NCBI RefSeq assembly: GCF_023973825.1
Contig: NC_090116.1
Span: forward strand, 310,001 to 374,000
Direction of reading: 5' to 3'
Source: Plasmodium brasilianum
Lineage: Eukaryota > Apicomplexa > Aconoidasida > Haemosporida > Plasmodiidae
DNA: 64,000 nt
How positions within the stretch are numbered: position 1 is the stretch's first letter; every line of letters starts with the position of its first letter. The notes below the pieces were generated by a model. The model saw only the letters and a program-made list of their open reading frames with translations, was not told the origin of the DNA and searched no databases. Positions 11,691 to 24,476 of the stretch are shown here, piece after piece. Made by a program: the position numbers and the translations under genes.

Positions 11691-12815
11691 TTAGTCTTGA
11701 AAGGTCTGGGAAATAGCTGCACTCTCCCCTCCTTCAACAGCCAACTCGAAAACGTAATTATCATATTGAGCCACAGTAGACCTACATTTGCACCTAATAG
11801 TATAATTATGCTGTATAAAATGAGGAAGTTTCAAATAGAAGGCATACTTTCCCTGACGTTTATTTCCATAAGATATATACCCTGGCATCAATGTTTTCAA
11901 ATCAGTTTCTTTATCTTCATAAAGTACTTTATCAAAGCAATTATTTGGTTCAACAGTTCCAGTATTATCGTAAATACACTTAAATCCTACGAATTCTCCT
12001 GGTTTTGCTTCTATACGACAGACTCTACTACCTCCATATTTCTCCACAGGATACGGATTAGAAAAATAGTTAACTACATTATTACCGAAATCACAACCTT
12101 TTGTTATTGTATCACTTGTAGAAACAACAACTTTCATTATACCATATTTTGTTATTATTTTTTCTGTTTTTATTTTAATTTCTTCATCTACTTCTTCTTC
12201 TACTATTTCTTCATTATCCTCAGGGGATTCACCACTATCTTTTTTCTTTTCCTTTTCTATTATATTTTTATACTTTTTAACTCTTTGTAAAGCTTTTTCT
12301 AAATGTTCATCTACTTTTTGTTGTTCTTCTTCTTCTTCCTTTACCAGTACTTCTTCTTCCTCTGAATCTTCAACAACAATACTTTTTGATTCTTTGATTA
12401 GCTTTTCCTTTTCTGCTTTTCTTTCTTGCAGATATTTTTGCACATCTGCTGTTTGTAAATTACAAAAACAATAAAATGTTGTATTTTTTTTAACTGTAGG
12501 AGATATTAAAAGAGTATCCCCATATACTGTTGATCCGTATAATATTTCATCTATTGATATCTTAGATGAATCCATTTTCTCTTTTGTAATATCATCTACT
12601 ATATTTACGTTCTGAAAACATTCTGCCCCAATTTTTTTTGGGCATATAAACGTTACACTGTCGAATGGGTTAGCATGCACTTCACAATACTCCTTTTCAT
12701 TTTTACCTAACAAGTATTTTTCCTTTGTAAAATCACACACATGCTCTTGTGCGTATATAAGCACTTCTTTTAAAAGGAAAAGAAAAACAAAAACAAATAC
12801 CACTAACTTTTTCAT
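11691..12815 (-). CDS. P41: 6-cysteine protein P41
   Basis: A single exon of 374 residues with an N-terminal signal peptide (VVFVFVFLFLLKEVLIYA). It has two complete 6-cysteine (s48/45) domains. Domain 1 has Cys at 27, 44, 58, 66, 116 and 118, ending in FYCFCN. Domain 2 has Cys at 241, 266, 280, 293, 342 and 344, ending in YTIRCKCR. An acidic, coiled-coil-like linker (about 120-225) rich in Glu and Lys separates them, which is the hallmark of P41 among 6-cys proteins. There is no C-terminal hydrophobic GPI-attachment segment. In P. falciparum P41 sits on the merozoite surface by pairing with GPI-anchored P12, and the missing anchor here fits that. The start is the only Met in front of the signal peptide. 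Confidence 0.95.
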   Translation of the reverse strand: MKKLVVFVFVFLFLLKEVLIYAQEHVCDFTKEKYLLGKNEKEYCEVHANPFDSVTFICPKKIGAECFQNVNIVDDITKEKMDSSKISIDEILYGSTVYGDTLLISPTVKKNTTFYCFCNLQTADVQKYLQERKAEKEKLIKESKSIVVEDSEEEEVLVKEEEEEQQKVDEHLEKALQRVKKYKNIIEKEKKKDSGESPEDNEEIVEEEVDEEIKIKTEKIITKYGIMKVVVSTSDTITKGCDFGNNVVNYFSNPYPVEKYGGSRVCRIEAKPGEFVGFKCIYDNTGTVEPNNCFDKVLYEDKETDLKTLMPGYISYGNKRQGKYAFYLKLPHFIQHNYTIRCKCRSTVAQYDNYVFELAVEGGESAAISQTFQD

Positions 12816-14963
12816 TTTTGCGTCTACCTACGCAGTATGAACACTCCAACACCAGCACACAAATACGCGTACAAACATACACAATTACAATTACAACTAC
12901 AAACGCAAACAGCCACACACACACGTACGCCTGTACCCACTCGTTTATTTATGCCCAAACGAGATACAAACGATCAATTCGTACAGAAGGCAAAAAAAGC
13001 AAAGATGTTTTCTAAATATGAGAAATAATTGGCACTAACAAGGTGTTATATTATGCGTTCGTACAAAAATTCCTCTAATACTACTGACAGTCAAAGGAAA
13101 TAGCAAAAAAATTGTGCGTAGTATGATAAAAAGGAAAATTCATATCTTTACATACATGCGATTATGTAAATACGTACGTTCACGTACACACATGTAATGT
13201 TTAAAAAATAAAAAACGCAAAAAACAAAAAAAAAATAAAACAAAATGAAGTTCAGATACTTGAATTCACAGTAAAAAAAATTGTTCTTTTCATATAGAGA
13301 AAAGTTTATACTTTAATTTTATTTAAAAAAAAAAAAAATAAAACTAATAATTTCCAAATTTTCGTATTCGCCTCCAAATATTTGAACATTCAAATGTGTA
13401 AAAAAATGAATAATAATAAAGCAGCATAAAACAGCAGCACAATATTGCAAAAATTCAATTTTTCAATTTTTAATCATTTTAAAAATGTAACTAAAAAATT
13501 TTTTTAATACTTTTATCCTATTTAATATTTTTAAACTTTTGAATCCCTTTAACCGTTTTAACCCTTTCAATCTTTTCAATTTTTTTAATCTGATTAATCT
13601 TTTTTTTTTTTTTTAAAGAATGTATCAGGAGAAAAAAAAGGATAACCAAAAATGGAACAGGGAAGGTAAAAAAAAACTTAAAAAATGCAAAAAAAAAAAA
13701 AAAAAAAAGAAAGAATGAAACAAAGAAACAAAGAAAGGCTATTTACATTTGTTCTAATTTCTCACTTCTGATTGTGATATTTATTTTTTTAATAAAACTT
13801 TTTAGATTTTTCTTATAATTGTCTTTATTTTTTCCATATGGAATTTTGTTTCCCACATTATATGAGTACATATGTACACATACATATACTGCGTGCATAC
13901 ACACTGCAACTTTTTTTGGCATATATATATAGTCTAGTTATAAAAATAAAATCAAACTTTTTTTTTTTTGTGGTGTATTTCATTATTATGTGAAATGTGA
14001 AAATATGCGCTACTTCATTTTTTTGTTGCTTAGCTATTTGTTGTTTTACTTTATTTTTTTTTCCCATTTTTTGTTACTCCTTTTAAATTAAAGTGCGAAA
14101 ACTGCTAATTTCCGCAAATAACATCCTCACCATTTCAATGAAACAATTTTTCACTTAGAGAGTGCATAAAACAAAAGCTAAAAAAATGTACAAATACATA
14201 CTAAAAAATTGTATACGTAAAAGCCAAAAAAGGGTGTAAATAAAAGCCAAAAAATCGTATAAGTAAAAATAAAAAAATTGTAGCAATATGTAATAATATT
14301 ATGTATATTAGAAAAAGAAAATAAAAATAAGTACAGTATAATAAAACATAATACAATACAATAAAATACAATACAATACAATAAAATAAAACATAATACA
14401 ATAAAATACAATAAAATACAATACAATAAAATACAATACAATAAAATAAAATAAAATACAATAAAATAAAATAAAATAAAATACAATAAAATAAAATACA
14501 ATAAAATAAAATACAACAAATTAGGGTAAAAAATAAACAAACTTAACAGGTTAAATGATTACATGAAGAGGTAAGTGAAATGTTGTAAAATTTAAAACAA
14601 TTCCTCCAATAATATATGCACGCTAATTATATAAAAATATGGCTAAAAATTTCATATTAATAAATACATTTTTATTATAATAATGCTACATTTTAAAAAA
14701 TTGTTTGCTTTTTTATGAGAATGTTACCCCCACATATGTTCGTGTATTTTTGTGCCTCTAATATGAAAGCAAATAAAATTGGCTTTAAATAACGGATATT
14801 CGAACAATATGATTTTTTCACTTAAACTGTTAAGCGTGGAAAGTTTTTTTTTTTTTGCAGCGCTTCAAAAAAAATCAGAAATGTAACGGATTTACATGTA
14901 CGTGCATATATTTATGTACGTACATATATTTATGTACGTACATAATATACCCATTTGATACTG
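12816..14963. other. Intergenic region upstream of P41 and downstream of the helicase
   Basis: About 2.1 kb expected to contain the P41 promoter and the helicase 3' UTR. It holds A/T homopolymers (13326-13338, 13602-13614, 13691-13708), a pentanucleotide-type repeat at 14336-14517 and a possible small minus-strand gene at 13740-14066 described in the findings. No tRNA or rRNA is visible. Confidence 0.5.
14336..14517. repeat. AT-rich pentamer/decamer array (AATAA/AATAC)
   Basis: About 180 bp alternating aataa and aatac/aataca units. It is non-coding: open frames across it encode only Phe/Ile/Leu/Tyr/Cys. Confidence 0.85.
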
Positions 14964-17233
14964 TCATGGTGGGGCGCACAGCTTTCTCAAATCGTCATAG
15001 CCATATAATTTGTGTCTATTTATTATTTCCATAGTTTCCTTCTTTAACGAGTTTTTAATTAAAGGTTTCAAGTGCAATAAATTATTTTTAATGTCAATTA
15101 AATTTGCTTTTTTGAATTTCAATTTTGCAATAGCCTTTATGTTTCTTTGCCTAGCTGACTTTAACATCACTGCTTTTTCCTTTTTCTTAATAAAATGATA
15201 TACTGTTCCTCTTCTGCTGTTGTATCTGCAAAAAAAGGTAATTATTTTCGTACATACGTGTATGTGTATATACATGCATATTTGCTTGTAAACACATGAA
15301 CGTATACATGTGCAAAAATCCTTGTTTTATGCAAATTTAAAACAGTGAACACACTGCAACTCGATCGTGTAATTAATACATACACGGACAGAAATTTCAG
15401 CTGAGCACTCCAACAGTTCTTTCCCCTTACACCATTATAAACGCGCATATATACATACATGTGTGTGGGTATGCATGCACATATGAAAGTGTGTATGCAT
15501 GAACGTATGCATGTATGTATGTATATATAAGTTTTGTGAACATGTATGTGCACACACAGATATGACATACCTTCCCAGTCGTCCAACCCTATGCGTTAAA
15601 ACATTATAGTATCCAGGCATATCGTAATTAACGATATAATTAACGTTCACAGTGTCCAACCCTCTCGAAAGAGAATCTGTACATATTAAGATATTCAACT
15701 GATGGGTAAAAAACTCGTTCAGAATTTTCGTTTTCCTTTTTCTAGATAAATTACGATTGTACTCCTTAATACTATAAAGTGCCTCATTGGTGTAGCTAAA
15801 ATATACCGTTAGGTATCGAAATAGCAAATGAGACGATTCTTCGTCATTGCAAAAAATTAGCATACTCAGGTTTTCTATAAGGGAAAAAAAATAAAGAAGA
15901 CAAAATTGTCAACAAATGACTAACAGAATTGAAAACAAAGGACGGACAAAAATTAAAAACAATTGACAAAATTTATAAAAATGGATGAACAAAACCTACA
16001 ATAATATATATATAAAAATGACAACAAAGAACAGGTACTTCAAACCCAAAGGTAATATAAATAATATAACATTAATTCTAAAAAAGTGTTATAAAAAGGG
16101 CAATAAGAATTAAAGATCAGATTTATTTGTTAGTACTTCGATCTATAAACATTTTTCGTAATATCATTACCTTTGACTTGGATGTCCAGAATTAATTTAA
16201 TTAGATTATACAACTTATTGTATTTTTTTTTTACATATAAATAAAATTCTTCATTTCTTTTGTAACTAATTATGTAGTAAAATAATATAGGTCTATATAA
16301 ATTTATAGACATAATGCTGTCTGAAACTTTACATAAGGTAGCTGAGACTAAAATTTTTTGAAGAAAATATTTTGGTTTGTACAAAGTAGTACATAAATTT
16401 TGATTTTTTTCTACAATATTTGTTAACGAGTTTACTAAACTATTTATATTAGTTTTGCTAAATGATAAAATCTTGTCTACTTCATCAATAATTAGAAACT
16501 TTAAATTTTTAAATAATTCTTCATTATTATAAAATAACATTTCAAATTTACCCGTGGTCGTTACAATAATGTTGGTGCCTTTAAAAAAATTCTCATTATC
16601 AATAAATTCATCAAAATAAATATTCGCATGAAACATATTTGTATTTATACTTTGACATATTAAATTATTTATCTTAAATTTATTTATAACATTTAATATT
16701 TGAACCACTAATTCTTCTGTTGCTGTTAATATAAGGCAAAATAAGTTATTATCCTTATTACATAAGAAATAATCTAAAATGGATATAATATAACATAACG
16801 TTTTTCCTAAACCTGTAGGCACTTCAATATATATATCACCATTAAGTAAAGAGTTTGATCCATTTTTATATAATAATGAATATTGTAAAACACAACTCTG
16901 ACACGGTAAGAAGTGTTTGAAATGAAAATTATTTATCAGGGCATTTATAATGTGCTCATTTATTGGGGTATCTTTTATTGAATTCCATTTACCTATTTCA
17001 ATTTCTTCATCTTCTATTTTTACTATTCTGCAATTTGCGCTTAAGGCATTTCTTACTTCATCTACTTTTTTTTTATGTATCTTAATTTCTTGCATATCTG
17101 ACTGTTTTCCTTTTTTGTTTTCATCCTTTTCGTTTCCCTTTACGGTCTCAGGTAGATCTCCAAAGTTTAAAAATTCCCCATTCTCATTTTCAATCGACTT
17201 TTTCACGTAACTGATGTATACGCAGTTTTTCAT
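14964..17233 (-). CDS. DEAD-box ATP-dependent RNA helicase, Dbp6/DDX51-like
   Basis: Three exons, 16171-17233, 15571-15874 and 14964-15225, give 542 residues with every junction in phase (donors GTAATG and GTATGT; acceptors cccttatag and ttttgcag). Motifs in order: Q-like motif FLPCQSCVL, motif I PTGLGKT (usual PTGSGKT), motif II DEVD instead of DEAD, motif III SAT, motif V LSRGLD, motif VI HRVGRLGR. The sequence of motif V, and the Lys-rich C-terminal tail ending KLYGYDDLRKL, resemble the Dbp6/DDX51 branch, which acts in nucleolar 60S ribosomal subunit assembly. The role is inferred from family. DEVD occurs in some active family members. A Lys/Glu-rich N-terminal stretch (about 10-60) is low complexity. 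Confidence 0.85.
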
Positions 17234-18090
17234 TATCTCATAATGCAGGAGGGTACTAGTAACTTCATGTATGTTTGTATGTATTTACTTATATATATAA
17301 ATGTATACCTATGCGTATATGTATTAAAAAGAGCACGTTAACGTGAGTTAAATCGAAATGGCAGCAAATTAATATCTTATATATTCATATATAATTTATA
17401 CATTCATATATATATATAGAAGAAAACTGCTCTATTTCCCTATATCAATTCTATTCCTTTTTTTTTCCTCCCTTAGTTCATTCTTTAACATTAATGAAAA
17501 GTCAATTATTTAGATTTTTTTTTTTTTTTATTATGTGAAATATCATCCCAATGAATTCGCAGCCAAATAAAATTAGTACGCTTTCCTCTTAAAAATATAA
17601 TATAACTTAATTTAATTTAATTTAATTCAATTTGATTTAAATTTTTTTTTTTTTTTTCCGAAAATATAGATCTACCTTTTCGCGAGTTGTTTTTTTTTTT
17701 TCCTGTTAATTTTACTGTTCTTGTACCGATGAAATCGATTTGGTTGATATTTTTTAAAATTACGTTAAGGTATGATGAATGTATTATATATATATGTACA
17801 GTTATATATATGAAAATATATTTAAAGAATACCAAAAAAGATAAAAAAAAAAATATATTAAACATTCGTCCGTTGCAGTAATTATACTACACAACGACAC
17901 TTGAATATTTTTTTCCTTTTTTAAAAAGCAACTTCAAACATTCCATTTTCATTCCATAACCTCATACATATTTTTGTACTTGGCTTAATTTCTTTTTAAA
18001 ACACGCAGCATACTGCTGTACGTTGCTGTTGTGTAAGTAACATTTTCCTTACATAGTTTTAAATATTTGTACAATATTTTAAAAATTATA

Positions 18091-18128
<38 letters not shown>

Positions 18129-18578
18129 CATGTTTTAAAGAAGTTATTGCGGGATTATTCAATAGAGGCTTTTCTTTCTTCCTTTTTCTGTTTTTACCAA
18201 ATTTCAGAAAGTATTTTAAAAAAGAAAAAGGAAAATTGTGTTATTAAACAAATCTTTTCTGTAAGGTATATATAATCTCATAAAAAGAGGGTTAAAAAGA
18301 ATAAAATTAAAAAGGATATGTACGTTTATACACATATGTATATACTTAAATTTTTGCTTATCTGCATTCTGCAGGTGTACTATGTGAACATATACATTAT
18401 AAAAATTTATATATACATATATATGTGTATGATTCATAAAAATTCTTAAAAAAATATTCATTATATGCATATACACATACATATATATAACTGTTTGAAA
18501 AGGGTTAAATCAAAGTATTCCGAAGCAAACGTATATAATATGTACACTTGCATAACCAATAGCCAATTTTGCACATTC
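17234..18578. other. Intergenic region upstream of the helicase and downstream of SEC24
   Basis: This holds the helicase 5' flank and the SEC24 3' flank. Visible elements are T runs (17517-17529, 17643-17657, 17691-17701), a TA microsatellite at 18092-18123 and a TTTAA-rich patch at 17605-17640. No coding or RNA gene is supported. Confidence 0.6.
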
Positions 18579-21500
18579 CTACGACTCATCAATTTTTTTA
18601 TGAACAAGTTTATGAATAAAACACAAAAAATTTACATAGCTATATTCTTTATCGACCTTATCTTCAACACACAAGGACATGATGTGATGTTCATTGCTAG
18701 ACCTACGAAAAATAAACACAGATATAATCATAATTATATTTACTTTTAAATGTGAACGTGCGTGCGCAATTGCAACTTTTTGTGCATTATTCTGAATTAT
18801 TTTACTTTATTTTTTTTTTTTTTGTATTATATTATACTGTACTATACTATATTGTATTGTATTATATTATATCATACTTTATTATACCTTTTTTTTTTTT
18901 TTTTTTTTTTTTTTTGCTTGCACTTACTTGGGTGGAACTACCACTAAGGGAACGTATTTATTGAAGTGATGAATTCTGGTTAGGTTCATGATAATGCGTT
19001 GGATTTTTTCTACAGGACAAAAAAGGAGAAAGTATAAAGATATACATATGCGTATACATACACGTACACATATGCGTATACATACACGTACACATATGCG
19101 TATACATACACGAATACATATGCGTATACATACACGTACACATATGCGTATACATACACTAATACGTATGCGTATACATACACTAATACATATGCGTATA
19201 CATACACTAATACATATGCGTATACATACACTAATACATATGCATATACTTATACGTATACAAATATATATATATATATATATATGAACATATGTGACCG
19301 AGGGATGTACATTCGTAAAGCTCTAAAGTTATGAAAATATTTTTATAAGATTAGCTTGATTGATTCTTTACTTGCATTAATGTTGTCAGTCAAATTTAGT
19401 TCGAGGCAATTTTGTTCTGTTGGAATTTCCCCCACAATCTTAAAAAAAAAATTACATATATATATATAAATACATATATATAAATACATATATACTAAGC
19501 AGTTGCAATCATGTACATAGGCATGTATATTCACGCACAAGACGATAATAGAACTGCTAGTCTCTTTTCAAATGATAATATTTGTGAAGCACGCCAAAAT
19601 AATTTACGCATTTACGTGTTAATGTAACTTACATCAATGGTAAAATCTGAATCTGCGTGAAAACCAAAATAAAGATAAAAATGCGTACAAGAATCAAGCA
19701 AATATATTCCATTGGAATAAATTTTTTCTGCACTAGATGGTATGGTTCTAGGAATAAATAACTCATCATCTATATTCATTGTATCAATTTCATTTGTCTT
19801 TCCCTTAATATGAATTAAGTATGTTATTGGATACACATAAAGAAGGGATGATATTATAGGCATGGACAAAAGTTTTATTAAGCTGTAGACTTTTATATCG
19901 TGCAGAATATCCTTTTTTACAACATTGTGTTTTAGTAAGGATGAGGTAAAAAGGGGTAGTAATTTTAGCGTGTCCGGTAATATGAGTTGTCCTGAGTGGG
20001 CCGAGGAAGCGCACTGCAAAGGGAAAAACAATTGAAGGAAACACGTATACAGCCGTACTCATACGTATGCATATACACACATATATCTAATGTATGTACA
20101 CATATGTACATATATATATATATATGCGTCTACACGCGTGGAAGCAGGCAAACAATATAGGGAAACGTTTACGAATATACGCATTTACTTATATAGACAT
20201 ATACTTATATAGACATATACTTATATAGACATATACTTATATAGACATATGCTCATATAGACATATACTTATACAGATATACTAATGCACAAATATATTT
20301 ATTTGCATATATTGCACAGTCCGCTCTCTTAGGCGTGTTGAGTAGTACATTCACCCTATAGGAAAACAGAATGGCGGCCAAACTATCTATTATAATTTTC
20401 GAATAATTATCGTTGTGTAAAATATTCGTACATAACTGTTTAATTAATATATTCATTAGGGCTTCTGCATCAGTGTATCTAAAAACTGTACTTAAAGAAG
20501 TTGTTAAGTTCATGTGTGTTGTATGTAAACGAACATAACGATCTCCATTTAAATTGGTGTATATACATGCGCACTGAATATATACTTGTTTCTTTGTTTC
20601 TGATATATCTGAATAGCTCAATAAAAAAGCAAAAGTCTGGTCATGCCGAATTTTAGGAATTTTAATAGTATCAACACTAATTATTGAATTAAAATTATTA
20701 TTACAACAAAATAATTTTTTAACTGACATATTTTGTGAATATCTTAATTTTAACTCACAACAGTACGCTATATCTTCTGATGTTAAAGTATCTCTTATAT
20801 TCATATATAATTCTTTATAATCTTTTTGCCATACAAAATTGTCAAGAAATAAAATTTTGCCTCCTGTATTTTGTGCTACATATTGTAAGGAGGGTACACA
20901 AACACGTACTTTATTCGATGAAATTATAAATATATCAACACTAATATTATATGAATATAAATCTAATAATAACGCATCATAAAATATCTTTTGTTTTACT
21001 TCTAAAAAATTATCATTTATATCTTTTTTTAATTCTTTAATTGCTCCTATACCACAATTAGGGGTACTAGTATAAAACATGCAAATACTTCCCAACCCAT
21101 GTCTTTCTTTCAATATATCAACTGCAACCTTAAGAGCACTATTTCCGCATGATCCGTACGACTGCATGGTCGTAGTAACATACTTAATAGTATCTATCAA
21201 ATTATTAATTTTATCCAATTCATCTACGCACCCGAAAAATAAATCATCTAGGGGTAGTGGAAGAAAGGGATCATCTACATCACTCATCATTATCACTTGA
21301 CTGCTGCTGTTGATATTCGAAGTACTATCAGTGACAATGTCATTGGTAGTACCATAAGCAGCGGAAGTAGCACAATTTGTATTTACACAATTGGTAGCAG
21401 AGTTGCCATTACCTCCCCTCTTGCAGTTGTAAAAATGTATAGAGCTGTTGAACGTGATAATTGCTATCTTCGTTTTGTTACATTTCACATTTTGTACTGC

Positions 21501-24299
21501 GTACCTAATTCCCTCCAAGACTGTATATGTAATGTTACTATATATAGCATTATATGAGCACTCAACAACGAAAACAAAATATGGAGGCAGTGTATTTTTG
21601 ATTTGGGGGTATTTTAATAAAATAGCATTTCTTTTTAATTTATATTCATCTGGTTCTCCTTTCTTTTCAAGGATTATATTTTTTAGTTCATTCAAACTAA
21701 AGTTAAAACTAAGCATCATTCGATCATTACTTTGTGAAGGTAAGTTATCCGAATAATTATTTAATACAACCCCTGAAATTTTATCCATATTATTATTAAC
21801 ATCACTCGGATGACCATACAGATCTACTGTTTGTTTATTACAACCCTTTGTATCTGATGGGACCAATGTATTCGATATTTGCTTTGTTATGGACATTATT
21901 TTATTTGTTATCATAGAAGCTGTTTGATTCATATTTTTATTTATGTATGTATAAGTTAGCTTTAAATTATTAATATTATTATAATAATAGGTAGGTGGGA
22001 TGATAATATCTACACTTCCTTTCAACAAAGGAGATATACCTCCATTATTTTCATTTTCTCGATTATTTATTTTTTCATTATATTGATATATATCGAATAA
22101 TACATTTTCATTAATTAAAAATTTGGTATCACAAAAAACACACTGTAATGATTTTGATATATCTTCTAATATAGTTGCATGCAAATAACAATAACATTTA
22201 GGACACCTCAATATTTCTATATTTTCTTCTTTATCATTTACAATATCTTTCATATCAATTTTGTCGATATATTCTCCTTCATTTAAACATGCAAAAGGAT
22301 TCACAATAATACCAAATGGTATTCTCGATAATTTTAACGTTTCAGAAAATAAAGGGATTTGATATAATGTACTTTTAACGAAACGTGGATCAGCTTTCCC
22401 TGTATCAATAGATATATACGGTTGATAATATGACGGGGGAGAAATATATTTACATGTCTCAAATAATTTTAAATTACGCTTACTTTTTTTATCTTGAAAA
22501 TTAATTATAGGTCTAGGTATCTTATTTATATCTATTCGGTTATATGTTTTTTTAAGTAATGTATATATTTCTTCCCCTTTATCTGTTACAGAATTTTCAT
22601 TATCACTTGAATTTTCATCACTTGAACTTTCTAATGATTCATCATTAGATTTTCCATAACAACTTTTATTCGCTTCTTTTTCTTCCTTTTCCTCCCTATC
22701 CTCTACCTTCTTATCTCTTGTATTGGATCCATATTCAACGTTCGTAAATGGTCTATTTATAAATGCACTATTTGTGTTGTTATGCTGGTAGTTATAGGCA
22801 GTATGCTCACTAATCCCATTCTCTTGATTATTATATCTGTAGTAATTAAGCGTATTATTCGCATTTGATATTGCTTGATTGTTTGTGCTGCCATGAGCCA
22901 CATTATTCTGAACACTATATACTGTACTACTCGAGTTAAAACCTTGGTTGTAACTAAAACTGTTATTACTATTCGGATCCCAGTTACTAGGGTTAGTGTT
23001 ATACACCTGATTGTTCATACTGTACTGCATTTGATTACTTTTATTAGTAGCAACCTGGTCGTTTAAATTATTCGTGGGCATAGAGTAGGAAGGCACATGG
23101 TTTGAAATGTTTTGGGTATTTCCATACATTTGGTAGTACCCATTATCAGTTGACTTCACATTAATTTGCTCGTTCTTTACTATTTCTCTTTTTAAATAAT
23201 TTAAATTATTTTGCATGGTATTGTAACTGAAATTATTTGCTTTACCTAGTAAGGTGTTTGCATTACTGACTGTGTTGAATGTATTGTTAACTACGTTATT
23301 GACTCCACTATTAAATGTATTACTATCGGTATTACTAACCGCATTACTACTTGTAGTCGCGTTTGTACAAAAATCGGAATAGCTTTTTTCTCCTTCGTTG
23401 TACGTATTCATTTGTTGGTTATTCTGGTCATACAGTGGTATGCTATTCCTGTCATGCTCTATGTTAACATTACTGCTTCCAGTTAAGGAGTAGTTTATCA
23501 TATTTATTCCTTTATTATGTAAGTTATTGGCACTATACATATTATTACTGTTCCGAAAACTAGTAGCATTTATTTCACTTAACGAATTATTATTTTTATT
23601 ATAGTCCACATTATGTGGTGTGTTATTAAAAAGGGTATTAAATGAATCGTTTTTTCTATTAACTATTAATTCGTTATTAGTGTTACTTTTCATTCGTTGA
23701 TGATACATTGAACTGATATCTATATTATCATTATTTACACCTACTTCTGAAAAATTTTGCGTTCTTACATTTTCCATATTATATCCATACGTATATGTAC
23801 TATCCCCCATTTTTGCACTTGGTTGTTGTTCATTTATATTGATACTATTGTTTAACACATCATACGTATTTTTTTCATAATTCTTTACATTTTTATTTAT
23901 ATTTTCAATATTACTAGCATTACATATATCTTTATTATTAATATTTCTGTTTTCAAAATTATTATAATGATTACAATGTGCTGTTAAATAATTCCCATGC
24001 ACATCTACTATCACCTTTGTCTTTTCATCTACACCTGTTAACTCGCTTTTCCTCTCACTTTTTCCTGCTAATACATTTTCACCCTTATAATTTCTTTCAC
24101 ATGAATGAGTGGAAAACGGATTACAATCATTCTTTGGTTCGGACATATAAGTATTATTAGAGCCTACGAGTGCGTCATGATTTCCTACATTATGAATAAC
24201 TTCACTATTATCATTATTTAACTTGTCTTCCATGTTATTATTATTCATCTTGTAAGCAGTATTTCCTCGATATACACTTTCATTCTTCTTAGGAATCAT
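18579..24299 (-). CDS. SEC24: Protein transport protein SEC24 (COPII cargo adaptor)
   Basis: Five exons: 20349-24299, 19633-20013, 19372-19438, 18928-19009 and 18579-18702, about 1534 residues, all junctions in phase. SEC24 forms the inner COPII coat with SEC23 and selects cargo at ER exit sites. The N-terminal 600 residues are Asn/Ser-rich and disordered. A zinc finger follows (CPKC and CVFC, about residues 698-723), then the trunk domain (PYFVFVVECSYNAIY, about 900), helical and beta-sandwich regions, and the gelsolin-like end (GIYLLDSCTHFYLYFG in exon 2). The last exon ends SYVNFLCFIHKLVHKK, the expected SEC24 C-terminus. The intact exon 1 frame would otherwise read through into intron and stop early. 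An Asn/Thr/Ser insert interrupts the trunk near residues 960-1005. Plasmodium has two SEC24 paralogues and I do not assign A or B. Confidence 0.93.
19010..19371 (-). repeat. 24-bp minisatellite inside SEC24 intron 3
   Basis: About eight copies of a 24-bp unit (catatgcgtatacatacacg plus four bases) fill 19046-19250 of this intron, followed by a TA run at 19266-19285. The unit is nearly palindromic around catatg, and variants with ctaat replace cgtac in the distal copies. Confidence 0.85.
20163..20285. repeat. 16-bp minisatellite in SEC24 intron 1
   Basis: About six to seven copies of a 16-bp unit (tagacatatacttata) lie within the intron 20014-20348 between SEC24 exons 1 and 2. The array ends where the unspliced frame would read a spurious Tyr/Ile tail. 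Confidence 0.85.
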
Positions 24300-24406
24300 T
24301 TCTTTTTCATTTTGTATAATTGCATCATTTATATTTCGATTTTTATGTAAATCGTTTAATGCGCACTTAACCCCAAAACGGCATTACTGCTATTAGCTGT
24401 GAACGT

Positions 24407-24476
<70 letters not shown>

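Noticed and set aside
14178..14540. Phe/Ile/Leu/Tyr/Cys open frames, also at 41459-41823 and 55046-55426
   Set aside because: These are translations of short AT-rich tandem repeats with no splice context or protein-like composition.
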